Assembly: GCA_025093985.1 (NCBI GenBank)
Contig: JACAAK010000001.1
Location: forward strand, 186,001-250,000
DNA from: Calvatia gigantea
Lineage: Eukaryota; Basidiomycota; Agaricomycetes; Agaricales; Lycoperdaceae
DNA length: 64,000 bases
Reading direction: 5' to 3'
The stretch's first letter is position 1; each line of letters begins with the position of its first letter. Under the pieces are notes generated by a model. That model saw nothing but the letters and a program-made list of their open reading frames with translations. It made no database searches and was not told where the DNA came from. Positions 12,604 through 21,990 of the stretch are shown piece after piece. Both the position numbers and the translations under genes were made by a program.

Positions 12604-12609
12604 ATATAT
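12604..12609 (+). promoter_or_regulatory. TATA box of SDR-like gene 1
   Basis: TATATA lies 45–50 nt upstream of the ATG at 12654. The paralogous gene at 18625 has TATATAAG at a similar distance, and the surrounding bases are conserved between the two. Confidence 0.55.
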
Positions 12610-12653
12610 AGGCTGAGGTCATGGGCACCTGTACCCCATCGGTTACGATAAAC

Positions 12654-13672
12654 ATGTCTTCCTCCACCACCACATCAACTTCCCTGAACATTCTCTCTCT
12701 TGGGGGATCCCGCAATATCGGGTACTACTCTGCGCTCAAGCTCCTCAGTATGTTACCTGCTATGTACTTATAACGACACCTCACGACCCATGGACCCCGT
12801 TTCTATCCATCTAGAGGCTGGAGCGACCGTGACATTCCTGCTACGCAACCCCTCGATCTTCGATGCCGATACCGCGATCCAGCCGTACCTCTCCTCTGAA
12901 ACAGTACGCATCGTCAAGGGCGACGCGCTCGTCAAAGATGATGTTGCTCGCGCCTGGTCAGAAGCTAGCCGCGCAAGGACTAAAATCGACTATCTCCTTT
13001 TCACAGTTGGTACGTTGTCCTCCTTCCGCCCTCTCATCCTTGTCAACAAATTGTGCTAACAATAGTGTGCAAGGCGGCACACCCAAATTCGCATCTATCT
13101 CCAAAGGTTTCATCCTAGACCCACCAAACCTCGTAACCCAATGTCTTCTCAACGCCCTATGCACACTCCCATCCTCTCTGCCTCAGCCGCGCATACTTGT
13201 AATCACTTCTACAGGTATCACACCTACCTCACATGCCAACCTCCCTCTCCTCCTGAAACCACTCTACAATTACGTCATCGCAGGGCCTCATGAGGATAAA
13301 TTGGGTGTTGAGAGGGTATTACATCACCTTACAGCGGGTTGGACTTGGAATTCATCTGCAGATGGTGAACCCTCCGCAGAAGTGCTGCCGTTTGGATGGG
13401 AAAGAACGACAGAAGAATTGCCCGAGGCAGGTAGTTTACGACACATGGTAGTGGTAAGACCATCTCTTTTGTTAGATGGCGAGAGCATAGGCGATAAATA
13501 CGATGCAAAGAGCAAGGCCGGGGGTAAGAAGAAAGTGCCGTATCGGGTTTCGACGGAGCGGGATTTGGGCGGGTATACGATTTCGAGGAAAGATGTTGCG
13601 CATTTTGTTGCGGATGTATTTTTGAATCAATGGGATGCATTTGAGAATAAGGTTGTAAATATTTCTTACTAG
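12654..13672 (+). CDS. NAD(P)-binding Rossmann protein, NmrA/atypical-SDR-like (copy 1)
   Basis: Three exons (12654–12747, 12815–13009, 13074–13672) join to 295 codons; the introns are 67 and 64 nt. The N-terminus ILSLGGSRNIGYYSAL is a GxxxxIG-type dinucleotide-binding loop after a beta strand, followed by GATVTFLLRNPS, IDYLLFTVGG and ILVITSTG, as in atypical short-chain dehydrogenases and NmrA-like proteins. A C-terminal stretch (DLGGYTISRKDVAHFVADV) matches the usual helix of that fold. The substrate is unknown, and a regulatory rather than enzymatic role is possible. The start is fixed by the nucleotide-binding loop and the TATA box. An intact paralogue with the same intron positions lies at 18625–19654. 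Confidence 0.85.
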
Positions 13673-13861
13673 TTCTTTTTTTTCTCCTTTGCGGTCTACG
13701 ATGGGGTTTGTCATATATCGTTTGTACCTCTGTCCTATTTAATGCATATGGTAAATTCTGGACACATTAGCTACATTGAATCTGGGCCTCGGGGTAAAAC
13801 GCGCACAAACAGTTCATGAGGGCCACAAGTCGTGCCGATAGGTATTTGTGGTGGTAAGCTG
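13673..13861. other. Junction between the two segmental duplication units
   Basis: The 3' flank of SDR-like gene 1 runs to about 13750 in common with that of copy 2. From about 13750 to 13861 the sequence has no counterpart, and the Sqs1 homology of unit 2 begins at 13862. Confidence 0.5.
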
Positions 13862-14475
13862 GTTCGTAGCCAATACCGTTGAACCGGGCACCATGTTACT
13901 CCTGCCAACAAATAAGGGAACAAGGAAGCCTGTGCATGCACTTGCGCTGGTATTTGGACTTAACAGTCAGAGTAAGGGGAAAGGCAATGCGGGATACACA
14001 ATGCTTTCAAGACAACGAAAACGAGTGCATATAGGGTGGATGAGTGGAAAGTTGCGAAAATTGTCTGGAGGATAGGGGGCGCTGGTGCAAGGGGGGATAC
14101 TTTTGGGGAATCTGATGGAAGAAGAACACCCAGAGGACGGAAGCAGAGAGAGGTGATGAGAACGGTGCAGTATGTCTTTCAGAGCTGTTTGGATTCTGCC
14201 GCTTTCCTCACAGTTTTTACTCCTGGTTTTGCCCTCAACCCCGCTGCAATTGCTGGGTGATAGACCGCGCCGAAAATCGGTGAAGGGAATGCTGGGTTCA
14301 AGATGTTGTCGGATATGGGACAAACCGAGGGCAATAGAATCGGATTGTCTGGGGGTTTGGAGGCATCGTTGGTCACCAACATCGACATTCAAAGCTAGGT
14401 CTTGGTGCGACAAAACAATAAAGAATATGCTTGTATTTTGTGGTATATTCTCTAGCAACTCCCCTTGAACCAAGC
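13862..14475 (+). pseudogene. Sqs1-like R3H/G-patch 3' end, decayed copy
   Basis: Aligns with 8608–9200. The R3H part is clear (LNSQSKGKGNAGYT against LKSQSKGKGNARYT). A one-base deletion then changes the frame where the parent reads CTATTCAAGACG and this copy reads CTTTCAAGAC. The G-patch counterpart (about 14270–14390) can be read only in pieces. There is no 5' part of the gene, so this copy cannot encode a full product. Confidence 0.85.
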
Positions 14476-15399
14476 CATACATATTCCTCCTTGATTCCAA
14501 ACAAACCTTGGATTTTACGATCTATTTTTTGGGAGGTGTTTTCTCTTTCATTATTGTCGATCGCGAGGGCATACTAGCGTATCACAGGGTAGAGGTTCCA
14601 GCAATTGCACACGAAGAGAAAAAGCCCTGCAAACCCACCTTTGAGCCCCAGCACACTCGGATCTAGTTAAGCCAGAGCGCCATGCGTATACTACTCACCC
14701 GAAGCCACAAATTATAGGACACAACCCTTCAGAACTTCCATCAAGGTTCAATTGATTCCTCAACCTGCCATGAGGACAGTCTGGGCTATGATTCTGGACA
14801 GTGTTATTTTAAAACGCCACCCGACTGGCCCAAGCCAACATTACATCTGTCCTTCCTGATCTTCCTGATCTTCCATCCCAATTTCCGTTGTCTACACCTG
14901 ACTCAGTTCGCCTTGAGGTTTATAAGTGACTGATTGGTGTGTTTTTGCCTCGTGTCGTCACGGCGCCGAGCCCATTCTAAAAGCAAGTCAATACTTCCTC
15001 ATCCCACCCCCCCCACCCCATCTTCTTCATTAAACTCCCCTTTCCCTGTTTTCTTGACCTATTTTCCACGTCCACGTAGTACCTACTCCTGGTTAGTTCT
15101 CTTCATAAGATACATAATCCATTTACCTCATTCCGCCGACGCCAAGGCCCCCGCTCACTGGAAGAAAAGCCACGAACCCACCCAAAGCCCCCCGATTACA
15201 GTTCTCTCCCCCCACAACCCCTCATTGCCATCCACCTTCCTACCACCCACTCCAACGGGTCCTCAAATCCCAAAATACGTCCATTTTAAAGGTCCTAAAC
15301 TATACAGGGGGAACAGGAACACTTCCTCCACCACGGTTCCCATAGCTCCAGGGACGCGAAACACCACATTTCCCCAAACACATCATAGCCCAAGAGAAT
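14476..15399. other. Intergenic within duplication unit 2
   Basis: Diverged counterpart of 9200–10258. An open frame at 14934–15428 is proline/serine-rich and without motifs, and overlaps the start of the gag-like ORF. It is probably leader sequence. Confidence 0.4.
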
Positions 15400-16155
15400 T
15401 TGATGGCTACAATGTACCCACCAGTTGAACGCGGGGTCCGACCTGGTCCGTTCACAGGCAATGTCGACGATTACGAAAACTTTATCTTCCGCTGCAGACT
15501 GTATATCTCTCTCAACGAAGATATATATCACTCAGACAAACAGAAAACCTTGTTTGTCCTCTCGCTTTTCGAGGGACGGGCATTGGAGTGGGGGAAGAAT
15601 TATTTCTACGATCACTATTCTATTCCAGCGGGTTCAACGCCAGGCACACCCGCCCCTGACCAACCTCCACCATTTCAAAAATTCCTCGATGAACTCGACA
15701 AAACCTTTAAACCTGCCAATTATCCGGAGATGGCCTTTGCAACTCTAAGTACTATGCGCCAAGGATCACAAAAGATGCAAGATTTCGTCAACGACTTCAA
15801 GATTCAAGTAAGAAAAAGTCAAAAGACGGACGACCACAATCTCATACGTCTATTTTGTGAAGCCATCAACAAAGATGTCATGATGTACCTTATTAAGGAC
15901 ACTACGACAACCCCCCAGGGTACCTTTGAGGATTGCTGTACTTATGCTATTTGGAGGGAGAACAACTTGCGCAATGCAGACGTCCTCTTTCCACCACGGT
16001 CACAGCAGAAAAACCGACAATCTCCTATTCCAACAGCTCGTCGCCACTCGGACCTCACCACACACCAGGACGTCTCCGAATGGGATCCTCACATAGGGAA
16101 CATATATCGTGAAAACACCCATGGCTCCCATAGACGGAGAATCGGTGAAAGGTAG
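15400..16155 (+). CDS. Gag-like single-exon ORF (copy 2)
   Basis: A 251-residue ORF paralogous to the gag-like ORF at 10259 (about half of the residues match by eye). Shared blocks are PFTGN, IYHSDKQK, GRALEWG, FLDELDKTF and TMRQGSQKMQDFV. It keeps the gag capsid-domain layout but lacks zinc knuckles, protease and reverse transcriptase. The tail (RRHSDLTTHQD and beyond) is basic and differs from copy 1. The start could be ATG 15400 or 15409. It has stayed open although the Sqs1 fragment beside it has decayed, which is compatible with function, but the two gag-like copies have diverged clearly more than the two SDR-like copies. Confidence 0.7.
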   Translation: MMATMYPPVERGVRPGPFTGNVDDYENFIFRCRLYISLNEDIYHSDKQKTLFVLSLFEGRALEWGKNYFYDHYSIPAGSTPGTPAPDQPPPFQKFLDELDKTFKPANYPEMAFATLSTMRQGSQKMQDFVNDFKIQVRKSQKTDDHNLIRLFCEAINKDVMMYLIKDTTTTPQGTFEDCCTYAIWRENNLRNADVLFPPRSQQKNRQSPIPTARRHSDLTTHQDVSEWDPHIGNIYRENTHGSHRRRIGER

Positions 16156-18569
16156 AACCCCCATCAACGACTAAAGATCGAATGGTTGCGCACGTGGGCA
16201 TTTGCTTTTTAAACATTCCAGGGAGCTCCAAATCTTATTAATATTGGCTAGTAGGAACCACCCCAAGGTTTTTCAAGAAGTTTCCTTCCTCCAATCTTTT
16301 CCTGCAGCTTCCCTTCGTTCCCCTATTAGCTTTGTTTCCCATGCTCATTGTCGCTGAAACTTGATTGTATGTAAACTCGGTGAATACCACAAAGCACTCC
16401 AGTCAATCTATTTTTTCCCCGTCCCATACAAGATTGATTCCCACCAGATATCATGACTGAAGTTTGAACTTGATGAGAATAAGTTCGTAAATCATAGAAG
16501 TGAGTTTCAAGAAGCTAGTTCAATGCTATGGATTTATGTGGGAAGCAACGACAAACCCGAGCTCGGCGGCTGAAGCGCCAATCTTACCAGGAATAATGTG
16601 GCCAAGATGGGTGAATCGTTGGTGAGAACCAACGAGGGGAAATATCGATCGTTGGGTGGTTCTTCTCATCGGATTGGCGTGTTGCCCGCATACAGACTCG
16701 AACATCATGCATAGGAACAGAGATAACCGAACAGAAGGGAAGGGGTCCGTGCTGGCCACTCTTGCAGGGGGTCAGAAATATGGGGACAGGAGGTGAAGGA
16801 GTAGAATTGGTAGGCTGACAATTATGTTTTGTCACTGGGAATCACACCAGGCAGTAATAAAGCTGGATAAAGCGCTCTAAGGAGCTTTTGGTGACCGCCA
16901 TCCATGCCCACGAACATCGCGGTTCCTTTTCTGAAACTCCTTCCCACCCCTTCCCGTACCCCTTCCAACTATTATCACTCATCATTCAGAGGATCCAGAG
17001 AGTGTCACTACACCGCAAGCGCGCCTGCTGACAACCCTCCATCAAACTTAAATTGTATGGTTTCTTGCGCTTCTTTCGCCCCTTAGACTCCGCTTTGATT
17101 GTCATGATTATCGGTACCATCTACCGAGCCTCGAGTCGTCCAGCAAACTGGATACACGACCATCGTCTCCCGTCGGGTCCCGGCGTACCTCGTTTTGCCT
17201 TGAATTCGGTAAAACAACGTCGTCGTTATTGGGTGCTTCCGGTGCTTCCTCACTCGTTACTAGTGGAAAGGAAACTAGGCTCCCTTGTGGGCCTGGCATT
17301 AGAGCGTGTGCGAAGATGGTGTGGGACACTCAACGACTTTGGCTGACTATATCCTCATTGAGCTCACGACTCGGAGGACCGCGAGCCGTGGCAATTGGTA
17401 TCCGTGATGGTAAGCTGCATGTGGTAGCGTTTCCAGCACGAGTATCCGGTTCAAAATTTGACTCGTCGTGCGATTTGCATCGGCCGAGGGAACTCACGGG
17501 GCTATCACCTGCTCAGTGTATCTACTGTTTGTACTTTACCATCCTGGGCCCACTCGCCCTAGGCGAGATGTACAAGATATGTAAGACAATCCTCACGTTA
17601 TCCAATACCATCACCACCCCCTACATAGCAACCCAATAATTACGCGAGTCCGTCCTCCATGGGACATAACACTACCTCGTCCCTCTTTTTGTTCACGTCC
17701 GACGAGGGAATTCTCAGCGACCGGTAACAAAATTACACCAGATAGAATTTTTAGAAGTGGCAAAATTAACCTCTCATAGCTATTGGCCGCCAACCTTCAT
17801 TCATTATTATGAGAACCAGCAAGTAGATCTGTACGTGAGCGCAAGATCCTCAGGGGATATCTACTCGCCGATTCTGAAGACGTTTCAAGCATCTTAGCAG
17901 TTTGAGGGAACTATTCTTAGGACGCGGGTGCAGGTCACCGTCTGTTTCGTGTTCAGGAAACGGTGAGTAAATACCAGTCTCTAAGCAACGGTATGTACAC
18001 CTCCAGACGTTCATTGTCAGTGACTCAGTGTGGCCTTCACCTACTCTGTAGCTGATTGCCAAGTAATTCTTCGGGACAGTCGTCGATGATCCCGCCATCG
18101 CCTGCCAGACGGTGTTGCAGAGAGACATTGATAAACCCCTCAGCGCTCCCGAGTCCTGTGCGTACACATATAAAGAACACGACGGGCCGAACGAACGCCG
18201 CGGTTGATCCAATGATGGCTTGGATGTCCATATGCTACACAGTCGGGAACAGCTCCCCTCCTTGTGTCCCCCTTCCTTATTAGGTGTTGTAGATCTGTAT
18301 CATTGACCCTGGAGGAGAAAACAAGACATACTGCATCAAAACTTAAATACAGTCATGATTCGCCCATGGGTTGGTGACCGGGTTGTGCCTTGAAGCTTGA
18401 AGGTATGTTTTATCCGCCGGTCCTGGCAGTGCATGACTCGTAGGTGATAGAGAGGCACGCAGGACAGTATAGTAATTATTCACAACTCTGACACGGACCG
18501 GCATTATATTGCCGCTGTCTCCAAGAATAAACTTTTCTCGTCTCGTCGTTATGACCCGCTGAAGAAGGG
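16156..18569. other. Intergenic, no gene recognised
   Basis: Long non-coding stretch upstream of SDR-like gene 2. Pieces (for example 17650–17750) match the region upstream of SDR-like gene 1. Frames at 17053–17346 and 17850–18231 have no motif. Confidence 0.4.
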
Positions 18570-18577
18570 TATATAAG
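18570..18577 (+). promoter_or_regulatory. TATA box of SDR-like gene 2
   Basis: TATATAAG lies 48–55 nt upstream of the ATG at 18625, mirroring the box of the paralogue. Confidence 0.55.
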
Positions 18578-18624
18578 CCAAGGTCCGTAGCCCAGGCAAG
18601 TATACCTCACCGATTACGATAAAC

Positions 18625-19654
18625 ATGACCTCTTCCTCAACATCAACCTCCCTGAACATCCTTTCTCTTGGAGGATCCCGCAATATTGGATACTATTCCG
18701 CGCTCAGACTCCTCAGTACGTTATCACCTGCCACTGGTGACGATACCTCGCGACTAATTGACATTAACCTTGCAAACCTTGCCTTTATTCATTTTAGAGA
18801 CCGGAGCGACGGTAACGTTCCTCCTACGCAACCCCTCCATCTTCGATGCCGACACCTCAATCCAACCGTACCTCTCCTCTGGACAAGTACGTATCGTCAA
18901 CGGCGACGCACTCGTCAAAAGTGACGTTGCCCGTGCCTGGTCAGAAGCCAGTCGTGAAAGGACCAAGATCGACTATCTCCTCTTCACAGTTGGTACGTCA
19001 CACTCCTTTTCCCCCCTCAACAAATAATGAGCTAACCACAACGGACAACAACAAGGCGGCACACCCAGATTCGCATCTATCTCAAAAGGTTTCGTCATCG
19101 ACCCACCAAACCTCGTAACCCAATGTCTCCTCAATGCTCTTAGCACGCTCCCCTCTTCCCTACCCCAACCACGCATTCTGGTCATCACATCAACGGGCAT
19201 TACGCCTGCCTCACATGCCAATCTCCCTCTCCTTCTCAAACCGATCTACAAACGCCTCGTCGCGGTACCTCACGCTGATAAATTGGGCGCTGAGAAAGTC
19301 CTGCACCACCTGACGGCGGGTTGGACCTGGAATGCTTCTACAGACGGTGAACCCCCCGTTGAAGTTTTACCTTCCGCATGGGAAACAAAGACGGAGGGGT
19401 TACCCGAGGCAGGTAGTTTACGACATGTGGTTGTGGTAAGACCATCTATCTTGTTAGATGGCGAGAGCGTGGGCGATAAATATGATGCTGAGAATAAGGC
19501 GGGGAGTAAGAAGAAGGTGCCATATCGGGTTTCGACGGAGAAAGATTTGGGAGGGTATACCGTTTCGAGGAAGGATGTTGCTCATTTCGTTGTGGATGTC
19601 CTTTTGAATCGGTGGGATGCGTTTGAGAATAAGATTGTTAATATTTCCTACTAG
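18625..19654 (+). CDS. NAD(P)-binding Rossmann protein, NmrA/atypical-SDR-like (copy 2)
   Basis: Three exons (18625–18715, 18798–18992, 19056–19654) join to 294 codons. Exons 2 and 3 have exactly the same lengths as in copy 1 (195 and 599 nt), and both introns lie at the same positions. The loop ILSLGGSRNIGYYSAL, the strand GATVTFLLRNPS and the C-terminal DLGGYTVSRKDVAHFVVDV are kept, and most differences are conservative. Both copies look functional. Substrate and pathway are not evident. The first intron is longer (82 nt) than in copy 1 (67 nt). Confidence 0.85.
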
Positions 19655-20372
19655 TTCTCTTTTTTCTCTCCTTTTTTGCTGTTGGTGATGGGTTTGTCAC
19701 GTATATTATTTACCCCTGTCCTACTTAATGCATCTTCACCAGCTTGAAGTACTTAATTCTAGAAACATTACCCGACCGGTCTACGGTATCTCATGGTATA
19801 ACATGAGCACCCACAAGCTTTACAACGTGAAGGAGAATGAGCAAAGAGGGTATATGACGACCCCAATCACAAAATCATGAGAGAAAAAAAAAGCACGTTT
19901 AAAACGTATATTACGAAGTAAGGGCAGGAGGGTGGGGGAGGGAAGCAACTCAGATAGCAATCAAGGTCGTGGTAATAGAAGAAAACAAAGGTAAAAAAAA
20001 AAAGAAAAAAATACGCAGTAGTTAACAGAAAAAAGAAACAGCGTCTTGGGCGCAAAAACACCAGAGCACAAAAAGGTTACAAGTAAGATAAGAAAGGTTG
20101 TGATAATCCTGGTAGAAGCAAAGCAACAGCATTATCACTTCTTCCTACGATCAATCCATCCGTACAAGAGCAGGAGCCCACCGCGCATCGGCGTGTTGGA
20201 AGTTACGTTGCGTCTGTCATCACGACATCAGCGGGGGCATCCACGCTCGTGTCTACAGCCGCAGATAAGGATACAGGTTCAGGTGCGGGCTGTTCACTGG
20301 GCAGTGCTGGAGGTTCTATTCGCCCGATCGCCCAACAATCAGAAAAAAGGCTGCGCAAAAATATACGAAAAA
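19655..20372. other. Intergenic between convergent genes
   Basis: Lies between the 3' ends of SDR-like gene 2 and the PWWP gene. It contains A-rich runs near 19880 and 19990–20040 that could hold polyadenylation signals. No gene seen. Confidence 0.5.
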
Positions 20373-21990
20373 TTAACGTTTCTCACCTTCGGCCGGTTTA
20401 CCATTCAAACTAATCGCAGCAGTACCCTGCGTAACGGCTTCCTGCTTTTCTTCAGTATCAAGTTTCGAAACGGGCGCTGAAATTGGTGCAGCAGCGCTAG
20501 TTGGTTGAGAAGTGGTAGCACCGTTGGATTTGTTAGCGTTTAGTATTTGTTGCCATTTCTTGACGAGCTGTTCTGCGCGCTCTCTGAACTTGAATTCGGA
20601 GTCTCGGGGGACTTTGGCATCTGGGAGGACGGCGATATGACGCATCACTTTACCAATCTTGGAGAACTAAGGGTAAAAAAGAGCGTTAGAGAACTTTGAT
20701 GGACGTTGAAGGGGAAGGGAGGCGTACCTGGAGGTATTCGATCGTAATCTTGTCATAACTCTCTACTGTCGTGAAGAGTGCATCGATGCTAGGCATGTCC
20801 TACGCGCAAATATGTCCCGTACATGACGAATTCGGGTGTCTAGAACGACTCACCTCTGCCCTAGGGCTACGGTTGTGACTGAGGAACGTTTTTTGCAACT
20901 TATGTCGCCAATCTCGGACTTTCAGAGCTTCAGGATCAGAGGCTATCCTAGCTGTAAACGAAACAAAGTCAGTCAGCACTGCACACGTATTTATGAGAAT
21001 AAAGAAGAAACATGCATTGAGGCGATGTTGGTGGGAGAACCTCGAAAGCCTCGTTTAGGCTCATATGAAGCTGGTTAGAAGACTGACCATCATCACCATC
21101 CTCTTCTTTATCCGCGCGTCTCGCTCTCTTCGCAGGGGGGGGAGACCCCTTCTTGCTCGGACCAACATCATCATCAGCAGCCACATTATCTGCATCCTCC
21201 TCCTCCTCTGACTCAACCATCGCATTCAACTTTTTCTTCCTCCCTCCCTTACTCGCGGTGGACTTTTTCTTCGAATCGACACCAGAATCCTTCTTTTTCG
21301 GCGCCTTCCTAGCTTTCGCAGATGTAACATCGTCAGAGGTACGTTTCCTCTTTCGAGATTTTTTGGTTTTGGAGTCGTCGTCATCGCCATCAGCGTCACC
21401 GTCCGCCGAAGCATCATCGGTGTCGAGTTGGTCGACTTCTGCGTTCTCTTCTTCTTCTGCGGCGAGACGGCTCTCTGCTTCGCGTTCTTCTTCCCATTTC
21501 GTCGGATCCAGAGCGATACGGTAGCCCTGTAAGAGGTCGCCGGACTTTTTATTGGGCTCGTTGATGTATGTCTGGATTTCGTGGGGCTTTAGTTTCGAGA
21601 TGTCTTTTGACACCAGCCAAGCACTGTGTGTGTGAAAAGGGATAAGAGTTCAGATCATGAGTGGGCACGACGGATGGAAGGTCGGGAGAACTTACTAGTC
21701 TCCCGTTGGGAAAAAGCGGACGCAATAGAACTGCGTTTTCTTTGTAGTCGGACGTTCTTTAAGAACTGGGCCAGGTACAGAAACTGGATCGACAACCTAT
21801 AACATAGCGAGTGGGGGGAAGTAGAGTAGATTATGAGATTGTATGTGTTGCAGGTGACGGGGTATACGCGACTGTGCTGTGTACTTACCATGCCTGGCCA
21901 GGGTGGATATCCACGGACCTTTCCGAGGACGATTTCGCGGGTGTCGTAGGACGCAGTTTCCTTTGTTTGTTTTCCGCCCTTTTTGCTCAT
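20373..21990 (-). CDS. PWWP-domain chromatin protein with TFIIS-N/LEDGF-like C-terminal domain
   Basis: Six exons (21990–21889, 21796–21696, 21623–21088, 20951–20854, 20799–20728, 20666–20373) join to exactly 401 codons (400 residues). The N-terminal PWWP domain starts at about residue 15 (IVLGKVRGYPPWPGMV) and continues through FYCVRFFPTGDYAWL. PWWP domains bind methylated histone H3 and DNA. The middle is acidic and lysine-rich (SKTKKSRKRKR, PKKK) and probably carries nuclear signals. The C-terminal helices (LKVRDWRHKLQKTFL, ALFTTVESYDKITIEYLQ, SKIGKVMRHIAVL) match the TFIIS N-terminal/LEDGF integrase-binding-domain fold, which docks transcription-elongation partners. All introns are GT–AG, 54–136 nt. 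Likely a nuclear transcription or chromatin adaptor. A scrambled scrap of the gene lies near 32.7 kb. Confidence 0.92.

Larger units (their letters stand above)
8609..13750 (+). repeat. Segmental duplication, unit 1
   Basis: This holds, in order, the R3H/G-patch 3' end of the Sqs1-like gene, a gag-like ORF and an SDR-like gene. The same order recurs at about 13862–19735. Non-coding stretches also match, for example the 3' flank after the G-patch (about 9180–9700 against 14420–14890) and the stretch near 12360–12460 against 17650–17750. Ends are estimated by eye. Confidence 0.85.
13862..19735 (+). repeat. Segmental duplication, unit 2
   Basis: Second copy of the Sqs1 3' end, gag-like ORF and SDR-like gene, in the same order and orientation as 8609–13750. 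It starts at the GTTCGTAGCC corresponding to GTTCGTAACC at 8608, exactly where the internal Sqs1 tandem duplication ends. Confidence 0.85.

Noticed and set aside
10259..13672. A complete LTR retrotransposon built around the gag-like ORF
   Set aside because: No protease, reverse transcriptase, integrase or LTR pair could be found between the gag-like ORF and the SDR-like gene.
21153..21524. Serine-rich plus-strand ORF of 123 codons
   Set aside because: Shadow of the acidic and lysine-rich exon 3 of the PWWP gene.
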